Source: CAYWBI01 sp964456445 (lineage in GTDB: Bacteria; Calditrichota; Calditrichia; Calditrichales; J004). From it: a stretch of 22,386 nucleotides of DNA. Below the pieces are notes generated by a model. It was not told the DNA's origin. It saw nothing but the letters and a program-made list of their open reading frames with translations, and did not search any database. Every line of letters begins with the position of its first letter. Within the stretch, counting starts at the first letter, position 1. A program made the translations under genes and the position numbers. Location: assembly GCA_964456445.1 (NCBI GenBank), contig CAYWBI010000048.1:1-22386 (forward strand), read 5' to 3'. Shown piece by piece: positions 1-7,818 of the stretch.

Positions 1-1
1 C

Positions 2-400
2 AGGCCTTATTTGTTGGATGATTTTACAATGTGGATAAATGCCACAACGCCCAATGTGGATGGTGATTCGCTTGTTGTCTATGGGCCGGTGGCGATTGAT
101 GGCGCGGACAAAAATATTCCGACAAGTTTTTATATCAAACAAAACTATCCCAATCCTTTTAACCCGGTCACTCATATCCGCTTTGGTTTGGCACATAAAT
201 CAAAAATTAAATTAGAAGTTTACAATCTGTTAGGACAAAAGGTGCGGACCCTTATAAACAAGGATATGGCCTCCGGTAAATACAATATGGTCTGGAACGG
301 CAGGAACGATGCGGGCAATGTTCTGAGCTCAGGTGTATATATTTATAAATTGGATACCGGAGAATTTTCACAGGCTAGGAAGATGATATTCTTGAAGTAA
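2..400 (+). CDS. C-terminal fragment of a T9SS-secreted protein
   Basis: The reading frame is open to the left edge, so the 5' end lies outside the window and only about 132 residues are visible. The last ~90 residues form a type-A T9SS sorting domain: a YPNPFNP motif, then a beta-rich stretch with the family landmarks VYNLLGQ, WNGRNDAGN and SGVYIYKL, ending in K-MIFLK. In this family the domain directs transport across the outer membrane by the type IX system and is then removed or used for anchoring. The cargo domain is not visible, so the activity is unknown. No initiator methionine should be assigned here; the frame simply continues upstream. A terminator follows ten bases after the stop. 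The sorting-domain call is firm; the cargo type is not known. Confidence 0.85.
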   Translation, partial: RPYLLDDFTMWINATTPNVDGDSLVVYGPVAIDGADKNIPTSFYIKQNYPNPFNPVTHIRFGLAHKSKIKLEVYNLLGQKVRTLINKDMASGKYNMVWNGRNDAGNVLSSGVYIYKLDTGEFSQARKMIFLK

Positions 401-409
401 ATTTTATGC

Positions 410-447
410 AGAAAGGCAGGCGTTTTTTGCCTGCCTTTCTATTTTTA
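410..447 (+). terminator. Rho-independent terminator after the T9SS cargo gene
   Basis: A perfect 12-bp stem (410-421 paired with 429-440, arm AGAAAGGCAGGC) closes a 7-base T-rich loop and is followed by ATTTTTA. It lies ten bases after the stop codon of the cargo gene, so transcription of that gene probably ends here and lon has its own promoter. Confidence 0.85.
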
Positions 448-713
448 GAAACAAATATACCAAGTGCGAACACCCGTTTTTTACCCTACCAAAATAATTG
501 CCATTGTATGCGGTTCCTTTTTATAATACATAATCCTTTTTAAGCTGGTTCATATACCGTCGATAATCCGGGATACATATTTGTCATATTCAGGGTCCGG
601 CATGTCCTATTTCCGCCATTATAGCATGATTTCTGGTGGATATGGTCTGATTTGTGTTTTGGCACATTAATTGATAAACAATACTTTCAAATTATTGATC
701 AAAGGAGAACTTT
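448..713. other. Leader region of lon, no gene seen
   Basis: No convincing reading frame occurs between the upstream terminator and lon. A TTG at 659-661, a 20-base spacer and TACTTTCA at 682-689 loosely resemble the Bacteroidota-type promoter (TTG, about 19 bases, TAnnTTTG), but this is a weak match. I saw no CIRCE or other heat-shock operator. The lon ribosome binding site AAAGGAG is at 701-707. Confidence 0.4.
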
Positions 714-3047
714 GTGGATGAGTTAATCCCCAACATAGAATCTGAAATATTGCCCATCATGCCGCTGAGGAATACCATCGTTTTTCCGCACCAGGTAATC
801 CCGCTTGCGGTCGGGCGTGAAAAATCGTTGAATTTGTTAAATGCCTTGGATGCCGAAAATAAAATCATCGGTTTGATTTCCCAGCAGGATGGGCGGATAG
901 AAGATCCCGGGTTTGATGACCTGTTCACCTGGGGCACGGCTGCAATGGTCTTAAAGAAATTCAAGATGCCCGATGGCAGCGAACAGCTCATCGTGCAAGG
1001 TCTTTATCGTTTTAAAGTCGATAAGTTTACCCGATCTACACCGCACTTTGAAGCCCGTGTGCATCAGGAATTTGATCTGGATATCGATGAAAAAGATGTG
1101 TTTGAGGTAAATGCCCTGACCAATAACATCAAAAATATTTTCCAACAAATTGTTGATCATACCCCATATTTGACCAATGAGCACCGGGTGATGGTGCTGA
1201 ACACGGAAGACGCTTCGCGCATCGCCGACATTGTCGCTTCCCAGGTGAATTTTACCGTTGCCGAGAAGGAACAGATGCTTGAGACCCTCGACATCCATCA
1301 AAGGCTAAAGCGGGTAAATTATCTTCTGAACAAGGAATTGCAAATCCTGGAGCTTGGCAGCAAAATTCAAAGCGAGGTTCAGGGCGAACTGAACAAGACA
1401 CAACGTCAATATTACTTACGTGAGCAGCTAAAGGCCATCCGTAAGGAATTGGGCGAATATGATGATGACGGAACTGATATGGACGAGTTGCAGGAAAAAC
1501 TCGAAAAAGCAAAAATGCCAAAATCCATTCGGGACGTCATAAAAAAAGAATTAAACCGCTTGAAAAAAATGTCGCCCATGGCCAGCGAATATATGGTGAG
1601 CCGAACTTATGTTGACTGGCTGCTGGAAATGCCATGGACAAAAAGCACAAAGGACCGTCTGAACATACAAAAAGCCGGGGAGATATTGAATACGGACCAT
1701 TATGGTTTGAACAAAGTTAAAAAAAGGATATTGGAATATTTGGCCGTCCGCCAATTGAAATCGGATATGAAAGGCCCCATCCTTTGTTTTGTTGGCCCTC
1801 CCGGGGTTGGAAAAACCAGTTTGGGCCGGTCCATTGCCCGTGCGCTTAACCGCAAATTTTCACGTATGTCATTGGGTGGTGTGCGGGATGAGGCGGAAAT
1901 ACGCGGACACCGGCGTACCTATGTGGGGGCGTTACCCGGCAGGATTTTACAGGAAATCAAAAAAGTTGGTTCAAACAATCCGGTTATTATGCTGGATGAA
2001 ATCGATAAATTGGGTATGGACTACCGGGGGGACCCATCATCGGCCCTTCTCGAAGTGTTGGATCCGGAGCAAAATTTTTCTTTTACGGATCATTATCTTG
2101 AAGTGCCCTTTGACCTTTCCAAGGTGATGTTTATCGCCACGGCCAACATGATTGATCCCATACCTCCCGCTTTACGCGACCGGATGGAAATTATTGAGAT
2201 CAATAGCTACACCGAAGATGAAAAGGCACATATAGCGGAACGCTATCTTATTCCAAAACAATTGGACAACCATGGGCTTTCCGATACCCAGTTAAAATTT
2301 AGCAAGGGCGCCGTTCATACGGTTATCAGCAAATATACGCGGGAGGCCGGCGTTCGTAACCTGGAACGTGAAATTGCCGCCATTATTCGTGGTGTGGCCA
2401 AAGAGTTTGTTGAAGGTAAAACCAAAAAACGCAGTATCAGTGTTGGGATGGTTGGAAAATACCTTGGCGCAGAGCGTTTCGATTATGACATAGCCGAGCG
2501 TGTAGCCCAACCGGGTGTGGCCACAGGATTGGCCTGGACTCCGGTTGGTGGTGATGTTTTGTTTATTGAGGCCACCCGTATGAAGGGAAAAGGAGCGCTT
2601 TCGCTCACCGGAAAATTAGGGGATGTGATGAAGGAATCGGCACAAGCGGCCCTGAGTTTTTTGCGCGCCCATGCCACGGAGTTTAAAATCGATGAAGACT
2701 TCCACGAGAAATACGATATTCACATACATGTACCGGCAGGCGCCATTCCAAAAGATGGGCCAAGCGCCGGGATAACCATGTTTAGCGCTCTTTATTCATT
2801 GATTTCCAACCACCCCATAAAAGATGACCTGGCGATGACCGGTGAAATTAGCTTACGTGGACAGGTTCTGCCTGTTGGTGGAATAAAGGAAAAAATTCTG
2901 GCGGCAAAGCGTGCCGGGATAAAAGAAATTATTATGCCTTACAAAAACAAAAAAGATCTGGAAGAAATACCAAAGCGCAACATAAGGGACCTTTCATTTC
3001 ATTTTGTAAAAGAGGTGAACGAACTGCTAAACCTCGCCTTTAAGTAA
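714..3047 (+). CDS. lon: ATP-dependent protease La (Lon)
   Basis: A soluble cytoplasmic AAA+ serine protease that degrades misfolded and regulatory proteins. The 777 residues match the usual Lon length of about 780. In order: N-terminal LON substrate-binding domain (about 12-205), a helical coiled linker, then the AAA+ module with Walker A GPPGVGKTS at 361-369 (K367) and Walker B VIMLDE at 424-429. The C-terminal S16 protease domain carries nucleophile S684 in PKDGPSAG and catalytic K727 in GGIKEK, 43 residues apart as in E. coli Lon. The start is GTG at 714, chosen because AAAGGAG at 701-707 sits six bases upstream and no in-frame ATG fits better. It is monocistronic: a terminator precedes it and another follows. 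All key residues are intact, so it should be active. Confidence 0.98.
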   Translation: MDELIPNIESEILPIMPLRNTIVFPHQVIPLAVGREKSLNLLNALDAENKIIGLISQQDGRIEDPGFDDLFTWGTAAMVLKKFKMPDGSEQLIVQGLYRFKVDKFTRSTPHFEARVHQEFDLDIDEKDVFEVNALTNNIKNIFQQIVDHTPYLTNEHRVMVLNTEDASRIADIVASQVNFTVAEKEQMLETLDIHQRLKRVNYLLNKELQILELGSKIQSEVQGELNKTQRQYYLREQLKAIRKELGEYDDDGTDMDELQEKLEKAKMPKSIRDVIKKELNRLKKMSPMASEYMVSRTYVDWLLEMPWTKSTKDRLNIQKAGEILNTDHYGLNKVKKRILEYLAVRQLKSDMKGPILCFVGPPGVGKTSLGRSIARALNRKFSRMSLGGVRDEAEIRGHRRTYVGALPGRILQEIKKVGSNNPVIMLDEIDKLGMDYRGDPSSALLEVLDPEQNFSFTDHYLEVPFDLSKVMFIATANMIDPIPPALRDRMEIIEINSYTEDEKAHIAERYLIPKQLDNHGLSDTQLKFSKGAVHTVISKYTREAGVRNLEREIAAIIRGVAKEFVEGKTKKRSISVGMVGKYLGAERFDYDIAERVAQPGVATGLAWTPVGGDVLFIEATRMKGKGALSLTGKLGDVMKESAQAALSFLRAHATEFKIDEDFHEKYDIHIHVPAGAIPKDGPSAGITMFSALYSLISNHPIKDDLAMTGEISLRGQVLPVGGIKEKILAAKRAGIKEIIMPYKNKKDLEEIPKRNIRDLSFHFVKEVNELLNLAFK

Positions 3048-3056
3048 ACGTTTACA

Positions 3057-3099
3057 GATACCGGGTATATTTGTGTTATATCCGGCATCTATATTTTTT
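3057..3099 (+). terminator. Rho-independent terminator of lon
   Basis: The 13-base arms at 3057-3069 and 3077-3089 pair with one mismatch and one G-T pair around a 7-base loop. They are followed by TATATTTTTT at 3090-3099. The hairpin begins ten bases after the lon stop codon. Confidence 0.75.
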
Positions 3100-3291
3100 G
3101 TGAAATGCAAATTCGAATACAAGACTTTCGTTTCCAAAAATTTTATCATTCTTCAAAAGTTCAATCGCCGCTGTCTTTATGTAAATAGCAGGACGCGCCA
3201 TGGAGGTATTCCAGTGAGGAAATATAACGATATAGGAACATAACTACAGAAAATAACAACTTTGTAATAAACCCTGGTCGGTGTCTTTGTA
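3100..3291. other. Intergenic, no supported gene
   Basis: This A+T-rich stretch between the lon terminator and the tail-to-tail sulfide operon has no reading frame I can support and no hairpin with a T-run on the minus strand that would clearly end the operon. Confidence 0.35.
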
Positions 3292-3450
3292 ATGATGCCA
3301 GCTAAAACACAGGAAAGACCGGCAGACATCAATCATGTCGGTGGTACATCTAAACGAAAAAAATTAAAATCGAACGGTTTACCCACTTCAAGCCCGGTTG
3401 AGCCGATTTTTCAGGAATTACGCGCGTATTTGACTATGGCAGCTTGCTGA
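3292..3450 (+). CDS. Possible small protein, 52 residues, function unknown
   Basis: A short frame starts with two consecutive ATG codons (3292 and 3295) and ends at TGA 3448-3450. The product is hydrophilic and basic in the middle (KRKK around residues 21-24), proline/serine rich after that, with a helix-like end (IFQELRAYLT). No Shine-Dalgarno sequence is visible and the last 17 bases overlap the 3' end of the convergent flavoprotein gene. I do not recognise it. It may be a real small gene, a remnant of a larger one, or chance; chance is at least as likely. Confidence 0.22.
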   Translation: MMPAKTQERPADINHVGGTSKRKKLKSNGLPTSSPVEPIFQELRAYLTMAAC

Positions 3451-4621
3451 AACCATGTCTTAGTTTCCAAAGAAAATATTTTTCGTTTTGTACTTTTGCC
3501 CATTTTACCCAAAGTGCCTTTTTGAGATATGATCTCTGCCGAGGTGGTTGGACGGGTTCAGCAAACATAAAGGCTGCGGTTTTCCCCATATCCATCAAAC
3601 AGGCAACATTAAGCTCTTTGCTGTCAGGTAAAGCTTGGCCAAGAATATCTGCGGCTATATTTACGGCTGTAGCTTTGGCCATTTTTATGGTCATATAGGC
3701 TGTTTTTGTAACGCCCGTTGGTACTGGTGTAGGCTCCACAGGGGCTAGGGCCATGGCAACACCAATAGTATAAATATTGGGATGTTTTGGATGACGGTAA
3801 TGATCATCCGCCGGTATAAAACCACGGGGGTTGCCCAGTCCGGCCACACCTTTAACACCTTTAAAAGGTGGCGCCAGCATGGCCAGCTTGAATGGCAGTT
3901 TACTTCCATCGGCGAGATGTATTTCATCCGGGGTAATTTCGTTTATTGATTGATTTGTAATAGCTTTAATGTCACGTTCTGCAAATTCATCTTCAAGAAA
4001 TCGCCGTGATTTGCCCAAGCCGCCGATTCCCATGTGGCCTAAATAGGGTTCTGAAGTAAGAAAAAGGATGGGGACTTTATGGCGCATTTTTCGTTTACGT
4101 AACTCATAGTCCATACCAAAGGCGAGTTCGTAATATGGCCCGAAACAGCTGGCCATTTGTGTGGCCCCCAATACAATAGGGCCAGGATTCTCTAACAGCT
4201 TCAGCCATGCTTCCTTACTTTTTATGGACTCTTTTAAACTAAATGTACTATCCGTATGCCCCGAGTCCGGTCCGAGTCCGGGGATTTCATTATAAGAAAG
4301 ATGAGGCCCTGTAGAAACCACAAGATAATCATAGGAAAAATCCTTTTGTCCTGTACTCACTTTAAGGGTATCCGGATTAACTTCTGTTACTGTGTCATTG
4401 ATAAAATTTATTCCACGGGGCTTAAGGATATCAGCTACCTTCAGGGTGATATCTTCAGGTTTTCGGCGTCCCATAATTAGCCATGGAAGTGATGGAAGAA
4501 AAACAAAATCGGACTCTTTGCTGATTAGCGTTACATTAATTTTCTTTTTCATTAAACGCTTTATTTCAAGAGCTGCGGTAAGACCTCCAAAAGAACCGCC
4601 AATCACTAAGATGTTTTTCAT
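3434..4621 (-). CDS. sqr: Sulfide:quinone oxidoreductase-type flavoprotein
   Basis: A 395-residue FAD-dependent disulfide oxidoreductase. An N-terminal Rossmann motif (GGSFGG, residues 8-13) follows directly after MKNILVI, so there is no signal peptide. The protein has only two cysteines, C159 (MASCFGP) and C341 (VACLMD), spaced like the redox-active pair that handles sulfide in SQR enzymes. A late PTPVPTGVTKTAYM segment (297-310) fits the SQR/NDH-2 fold near the FAD. Known SQRs bind the membrane and pass electrons from sulfide to quinone, producing polysulfide or persulfide. It is the last gene of a four-gene operon with a dihaem cytochrome c, a DsrE-like protein and an ArsR-rhodanese regulator, which supports sulfide as substrate. 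The start is backed by GGAG seven bases upstream. The flavocytochrome c subunit FccB is the main alternative, but it would normally carry an export signal. Confidence 0.82.
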   Translation of the reverse strand: MKNILVIGGSFGGLTAALEIKRLMKKKINVTLISKESDFVFLPSLPWLIMGRRKPEDITLKVADILKPRGINFINDTVTEVNPDTLKVSTGQKDFSYDYLVVSTGPHLSYNEIPGLGPDSGHTDSTFSLKESIKSKEAWLKLLENPGPIVLGATQMASCFGPYYELAFGMDYELRKRKMRHKVPILFLTSEPYLGHMGIGGLGKSRRFLEDEFAERDIKAITNQSINEITPDEIHLADGSKLPFKLAMLAPPFKGVKGVAGLGNPRGFIPADDHYRHPKHPNIYTIGVAMALAPVEPTPVPTGVTKTAYMTIKMAKATAVNIAADILGQALPDSKELNVACLMDMGKTAAFMFAEPVQPPRQRSYLKKALWVKWAKVQNEKYFLWKLRHGFSKLP

Positions 4622-4668
4622 ATCTCAACTCCATAATATAATATTTTGTTTTTAAGTTGTTCTTTTTT

Positions 4669-5337
4669 TTACCAGCCACAACCACACTTGCTGCTGCGTC
4701 CTCTTCTCATCATCCCACTGCCTTTTTGGGATACCGGTATATTTTCATCACCTTTTAGTGTTTCTAAAAACGTATAAATATCCTTTTTCTCATCCTTTGT
4801 GAAGTGGCCAAAGGACGGCATGTAACATCTGCCTCGGTCAAGAATATCTACAATCTCGTCAAAAGAGAAACGTTGCGCAGCGCCGCCAAGAAAGGCAGGC
4901 TCCATTATTCGCGCTTGCGGCGGATACGGATCGTCGCCTGACAAGCGGTGACAGGAAATACAGTTGCTTCGTACTAACATTTCCCCTTGCTGTACTTCTG
5001 AAACGGGTTCCAGCTTTTGTTCTTTTCCATCAAATAAATAAGCCAAAACGGCATTAATTTGATCTTGCGAAAGATGGGCAAAAGCAGACATAATGTTTTT
5101 ACCGTTTTTTATTTGATGGGTTACATCCATACGCGACATTTTCTTGTCAATGCCTTGTAAAGCCTGGTATGCAGGTGGGTTGCCTTCCCTGTTTGGGCCA
5201 TGACAACCGGAACAGTTTAACCTGTAAATATCTTCACCGCTCATCGATGTGGTTTGTCCAAAACTTTTACCGGCACTTAAAATAATAACGTTGATAAAAA
5301 GAAGACCGATAATCCCAAAGACATTTTTTATAAGCAT
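4669..5337 (-). CDS. Exported dihaem cytochrome c with C-terminal CGCGW tail
   Basis: A 222-residue periplasmic electron carrier. The N-terminus is a signal peptide (hydrophobic 6-22, likely cut near SFG-Q28). Two class-I cytochrome c domains follow: haem site CSGCH at 42-46 with candidate axial M83, and CISCH at 126-130 with candidate axial M173. Between and after them are helices typical of cytochrome CBB3-III-like domains. The tail is unusual: a Gly/Met/Arg-rich linker from about 206 ends in KCGCGW, adding two cysteines (C218, C220) outside the haem motifs; C171 also lies outside them. The gene lies 16 bases after the DsrE gene and 47 before the SQR-type gene, so it probably accepts or relays electrons from sulfide oxidation. 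A direct partnership with the flavoprotein is inferred from position only. Confidence 0.88.
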   Translation of the reverse strand: MLIKNVFGIIGLLFINVIILSAGKSFGQTTSMSGEDIYRLNCSGCHGPNREGNPPAYQALQGIDKKMSRMDVTHQIKNGKNIMSAFAHLSQDQINAVLAYLFDGKEQKLEPVSEVQQGEMLVRSNCISCHRLSGDDPYPPQARIMEPAFLGGAAQRFSFDEIVDILDRGRCYMPSFGHFTKDEKKDIYTFLETLKGDENIPVSQKGSGMMRRGRSSKCGCGW

Positions 5338-5353
5338 GGTTTCCTGCCATATA

Positions 5354-5698
5354 TTAAAATACTAAGGTTTGCGAACTACCGCTCGTCCATTTTGTAAGGG
5401 TATCCAAATCACTTTTCTTTACATTTTCCAATAGCATTTCTTCGGATATACCGCGCGCGTCGCAGCATGTGCCACAGGTATGGACTTTGCAATTCCTATT
5501 AAGCAGCCCTCTTATCATTGTACCAATATTATAATAACCATTGGGTACTTTTTGTCCGGCAACTGCGCAGAAGATGGCGTCGGCCATTAAAAACACCTGC
5601 ACATCATCGCCGTTCTTTTTTAAGGATAATGCCAGGCGCAGTCCATTATATGAGCGCTCAGTTCCATAAGGTGGGTCATTTAGAATTATTGTTATCAT
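5354..5698 (-). CDS. DsrE/YchN-family sulfur-carrier-like protein
   Basis: A 114-residue single-domain cytoplasmic protein of the DsrE/DsrF-like fold. It starts with the family's beta-strand and loop (MITIILNDPPYGTERSYNGLR), has a conserved central FLMADAIFCAV strand, and a cysteine cluster C70, C75, C78, C79 in the CKVHTCGTCCDARG region, where family members hold persulfide sulfur on a cysteine. C44 is also present. Members act as sulfurtransferases or sulfur carriers in dissimilatory sulfur metabolism and tRNA thiolation. Here, second in the sulfide operon after the ArsR-rhodanese gene, it probably handles sulfane sulfur made by the SQR-type enzyme. An AGAGGA Shine-Dalgarno lies about seven bases before the ATG. 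Confidence 0.85.
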   Translation of the reverse strand: MITIILNDPPYGTERSYNGLRLALSLKKNGDDVQVFLMADAIFCAVAGQKVPNGYYNIGTMIRGLLNRNCKVHTCGTCCDARGISEEMLLENVKKSDLDTLTKWTSGSSQTLVF

Positions 5699-5742
5699 AC
5701 TGATTTTCCTCTGAAATTATATTTAATTTTGATTGGATCGAA

Positions 5743-6399
5743 TTATTCAATTGGTAAGCCAGCAAGCTTCCATTCCGGCAAACCTTCTTGCATTCGAATG
5801 GCATTGTAACCTTCCTTTTTTAGCAGTGCAACTGCCTCGGGTGATAGAACACAGTACCGTCCGCGGCAATAAGCCACAATATCCACGTCTTTAGGTAAAT
5901 CTGATAACCTGTCTTTTAATTGTGTTAGTGGGATCGATAGCGAAGTTGGTATGTGAGAGTTTTTGTACTCAATCTCAGGGCGTAAATCTAAAACAATAAC
6001 ATTGTCATCATTAATACGCTTCCATAATTCAGCAGCTGAAATTGTTTCCATTGAATTACGCTCTTGATGGAATTGTTGGCTGGTCTCCCGGATTTCAGCA
6101 ACCCGTTTTTCGGAAATTATTTGCAGGTTTTTCCAACATTCAAATACATCGTCATCGCTGAGCTGATAAAAGATCCGAACACCTTCACGACGGCTTTTTA
6201 CAAGCCTTACGGACTTCAATATCTGTAAATGACGCGAGGCGTTGGCGATTGTCATCCCTCCTTCTCGTGCCAGGGAATCCACATCCCTTTCGCCCTGTGC
6301 CAAAATATCAATAATCTCCAATCGTTTAGGGGCGGCAAAAGCTAAAGCCATGCGGGCAAAATGTTCAAATACAGCATCTTTATATTCTCGTCCGTTCAT
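5743..6399 (-). CDS. ArsR-family HTH regulator fused to a rhodanese domain
   Basis: A 218-residue two-domain protein. Residues 10-105 form an ArsR/SmtB winged helix with recognition helix around ANASRHLQILK (52-62) and wing KSRREGVRIFYQL (68-80). Residues 116-218 form a rhodanese domain with a CRGRYC loop at 178-183, C178 being the expected persulfide-forming residue; C183 closes the loop. The HTH part has a single cysteine, C88, so it lacks the obvious dithiol pair of SqrR/BigR sensors. Sensing may instead use C178/C183. It heads the sulfide operon and probably represses it until sulfane sulfur appears; that role is inferred from fold and context. Its promoter carries an inverted repeat overlapping the -10 region. 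The start has AGAGAGG six bases upstream. Confidence 0.88.
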   Translation of the reverse strand: MNGREYKDAVFEHFARMALAFAAPKRLEIIDILAQGERDVDSLAREGGMTIANASRHLQILKSVRLVKSRREGVRIFYQLSDDDVFECWKNLQIISEKRVAEIRETSQQFHQERNSMETISAAELWKRINDDNVIVLDLRPEIEYKNSHIPTSLSIPLTQLKDRLSDLPKDVDIVAYCRGRYCVLSPEAVALLKKEGYNAIRMQEGLPEWKLAGLPIE

Positions 6400-6418
6400 C
6401 GAAGACCTCTCTGCAAAT

Positions 6419-6464
6419 ATTCTATTGATTAATTGAATATAGTGTGTGTTTAAGTTTGTTTCAA
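6419..6464 (-). promoter_or_regulatory. Promoter and likely ArsR operator of the sulfide operon
   Basis: Read on the minus strand there is a -35 box TTGAAA (6464-6459), a 17-base spacer and a -10 box TATATT (6441-6436). An imperfect palindrome, ATTC-N12-GAAT at 6419-6438, overlaps the -10 box and extends to the expected start of transcription. This is a classic place for an ArsR-type repressor to block polymerase. The boxes are visible; that the repeat is the operator of the adjacent regulator is inferred. The ATG lies 20 bases beyond the palindrome. Confidence 0.65.
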
Positions 6465-6617
6465 ATTTTTTTTAAATACAATCGTACATATAAATTAAAT
6501 CTGGTAAAGGAGAAACAACAAATTGAATAGTAAAAAATATGTTTATTGCGGATTAGGCAAGCTATAAGTAAATAACAATCAGAATTCTTTGTTCTTCGTC
6601 GATGAAAACTCAGGGGT

Positions 6618-7676
6618 TCAGTGGAGCATGGGCAAATAAAGTTTGACGGAAAATGCTTTCTCCCCTTTATGGATAAGCATTTTATAGGTATCACCGTATA
6701 ATTCCGTCATGCGGGATTTTAAGTTTTTGAACCCCATGCCGCTTAAATTTTCCATTTCTTTAGCCCTGGCCGGAAGGGGATTGAGTACTTCCAAATATAT
6801 ACCGCTTTTAATTCTCTGCAGCTTTACCGAAAGCCTGCCTCCATCGTTCAGCGCTTCCACTCCATGTTTTATGGCATTTTCCAAAAGGGGCTGGAGACAA
6901 AAACTTAAAATTTTCTCATCCATTAATTTTTCATCTAAATCCAATTCTATTTGCAGGTTCCGGCCAAGCCGTACTTTTTCGATGGCTAGATAATTGTTGA
7001 TATGCCTGATTTCTTCACCGATACTTACCGATTCGTTTTCAGCATAGAGAAGGCTGTATTGCAGGAAATCGGTCAATTGACGGCAAATGTTCCGGGCCTT
7101 GACCGGAGTGTCTTCAATTATTTCGGTGACGGCGGAAATGCTATTAAGTAAAAAGTGCGGATGAACGGAAGCTTTTAGTATCTGTAATTCCACCTGGCTT
7201 GCCCGGAGTTTGTTCTCAAGCGCCATACGCTCCGCCGTTCGTGCCTTGTCAAGGGCAATCAAAAGATAGGAAAGCAGTCCGGAAAGAAAATAGAGGAAAA
7301 ACCCCACCACCATCAATAACGGCATCATGGCATTAAATATATTTCGCCAGATATCAGTTTCAAAAACGACATTCAGTACTTCGCTATACAACATGGCCAT
7401 GTAGAGCCATATTGCATTCATAACAATCATCGTAAGCAAATGGGTCCCTAAAAAGACCGCCACGCGGTTAATACCCAAAGGAACGCCCTTGGCCACATAC
7501 CAGACTGAAAGAAAGATGAACATTTCCACGATAAACATCGGGCCCAATAATATCGCTGTATCAAGCAATCCTGTTTGGGTGATCGATCCGAAAAGGTAAA
7601 TTATCCCTGCCACCAGCGGAAGCCAGGCCAGAAAATATAAAAGTACTTGTTTGGGAAACTTTAAAAATGGGTGCAT
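6618..7676 (-). CDS. LytS/YehU-type membrane sensor histidine kinase
   Basis: A 352-residue inner-membrane kinase. Four hydrophobic helices occupy about 10-30, 39-61, 72-97 and 116-141, followed by a short coiled linker. The His_kinase domain has the phosphoacceptor motif VHPHFLLNSI at 171-180 (H174 is the equivalent of the conserved PHF histidine). The ATPase has an N-box LQPLLENAIKHG (261-272) and a G-box GMGFKNLKSRM (313-323). Such kinases normally pair with a LytTR response regulator encoded next door; none is present in this window. Upstream, 142 bases away on the same strand, lies a LiaF-like membrane protein, so an envelope-stress role is plausible but inferred. No clear Shine-Dalgarno precedes the ATG. 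Confidence 0.9.
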   Translation of the reverse strand: MHPFLKFPKQVLLYFLAWLPLVAGIIYLFGSITQTGLLDTAILLGPMFIVEMFIFLSVWYVAKGVPLGINRVAVFLGTHLLTMIVMNAIWLYMAMLYSEVLNVVFETDIWRNIFNAMMPLLMVVGFFLYFLSGLLSYLLIALDKARTAERMALENKLRASQVELQILKASVHPHFLLNSISAVTEIIEDTPVKARNICRQLTDFLQYSLLYAENESVSIGEEIRHINNYLAIEKVRLGRNLQIELDLDEKLMDEKILSFCLQPLLENAIKHGVEALNDGGRLSVKLQRIKSGIYLEVLNPLPARAKEMENLSGMGFKNLKSRMTELYGDTYKMLIHKGEKAFSVKLYLPMLH

Positions 7677-7818
7677 GGAAATATTTTTCTCAAAATAATT
7701 TTAACAACTGATATCCAAATCATTGAATCAAACCACACATATAAGTGACGGACCTTTTTAATACAATAAACATTCGTTTTCATTCATAAATTTTTTTGCA
7801 TGTTTTCGCACATTAAAT

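Noticed and set aside
3076..3201. 41-codon minus-strand frame after lon
   Set aside because: It overlaps the lon terminator stem and lacks a usable ribosome binding site; such length is expected by chance.
3444..3698. Plus-strand frame inside the SQR-type gene
   Set aside because: Antisense to a well-supported gene, with no homology, no ribosome binding site and no natural domain.
3434..4621. FccB subunit of flavocytochrome c sulfide dehydrogenase
   Set aside because: The cytochrome neighbour makes it tempting, but the flavoprotein starts directly at the Rossmann strand with no export signal, which fits SQR better.
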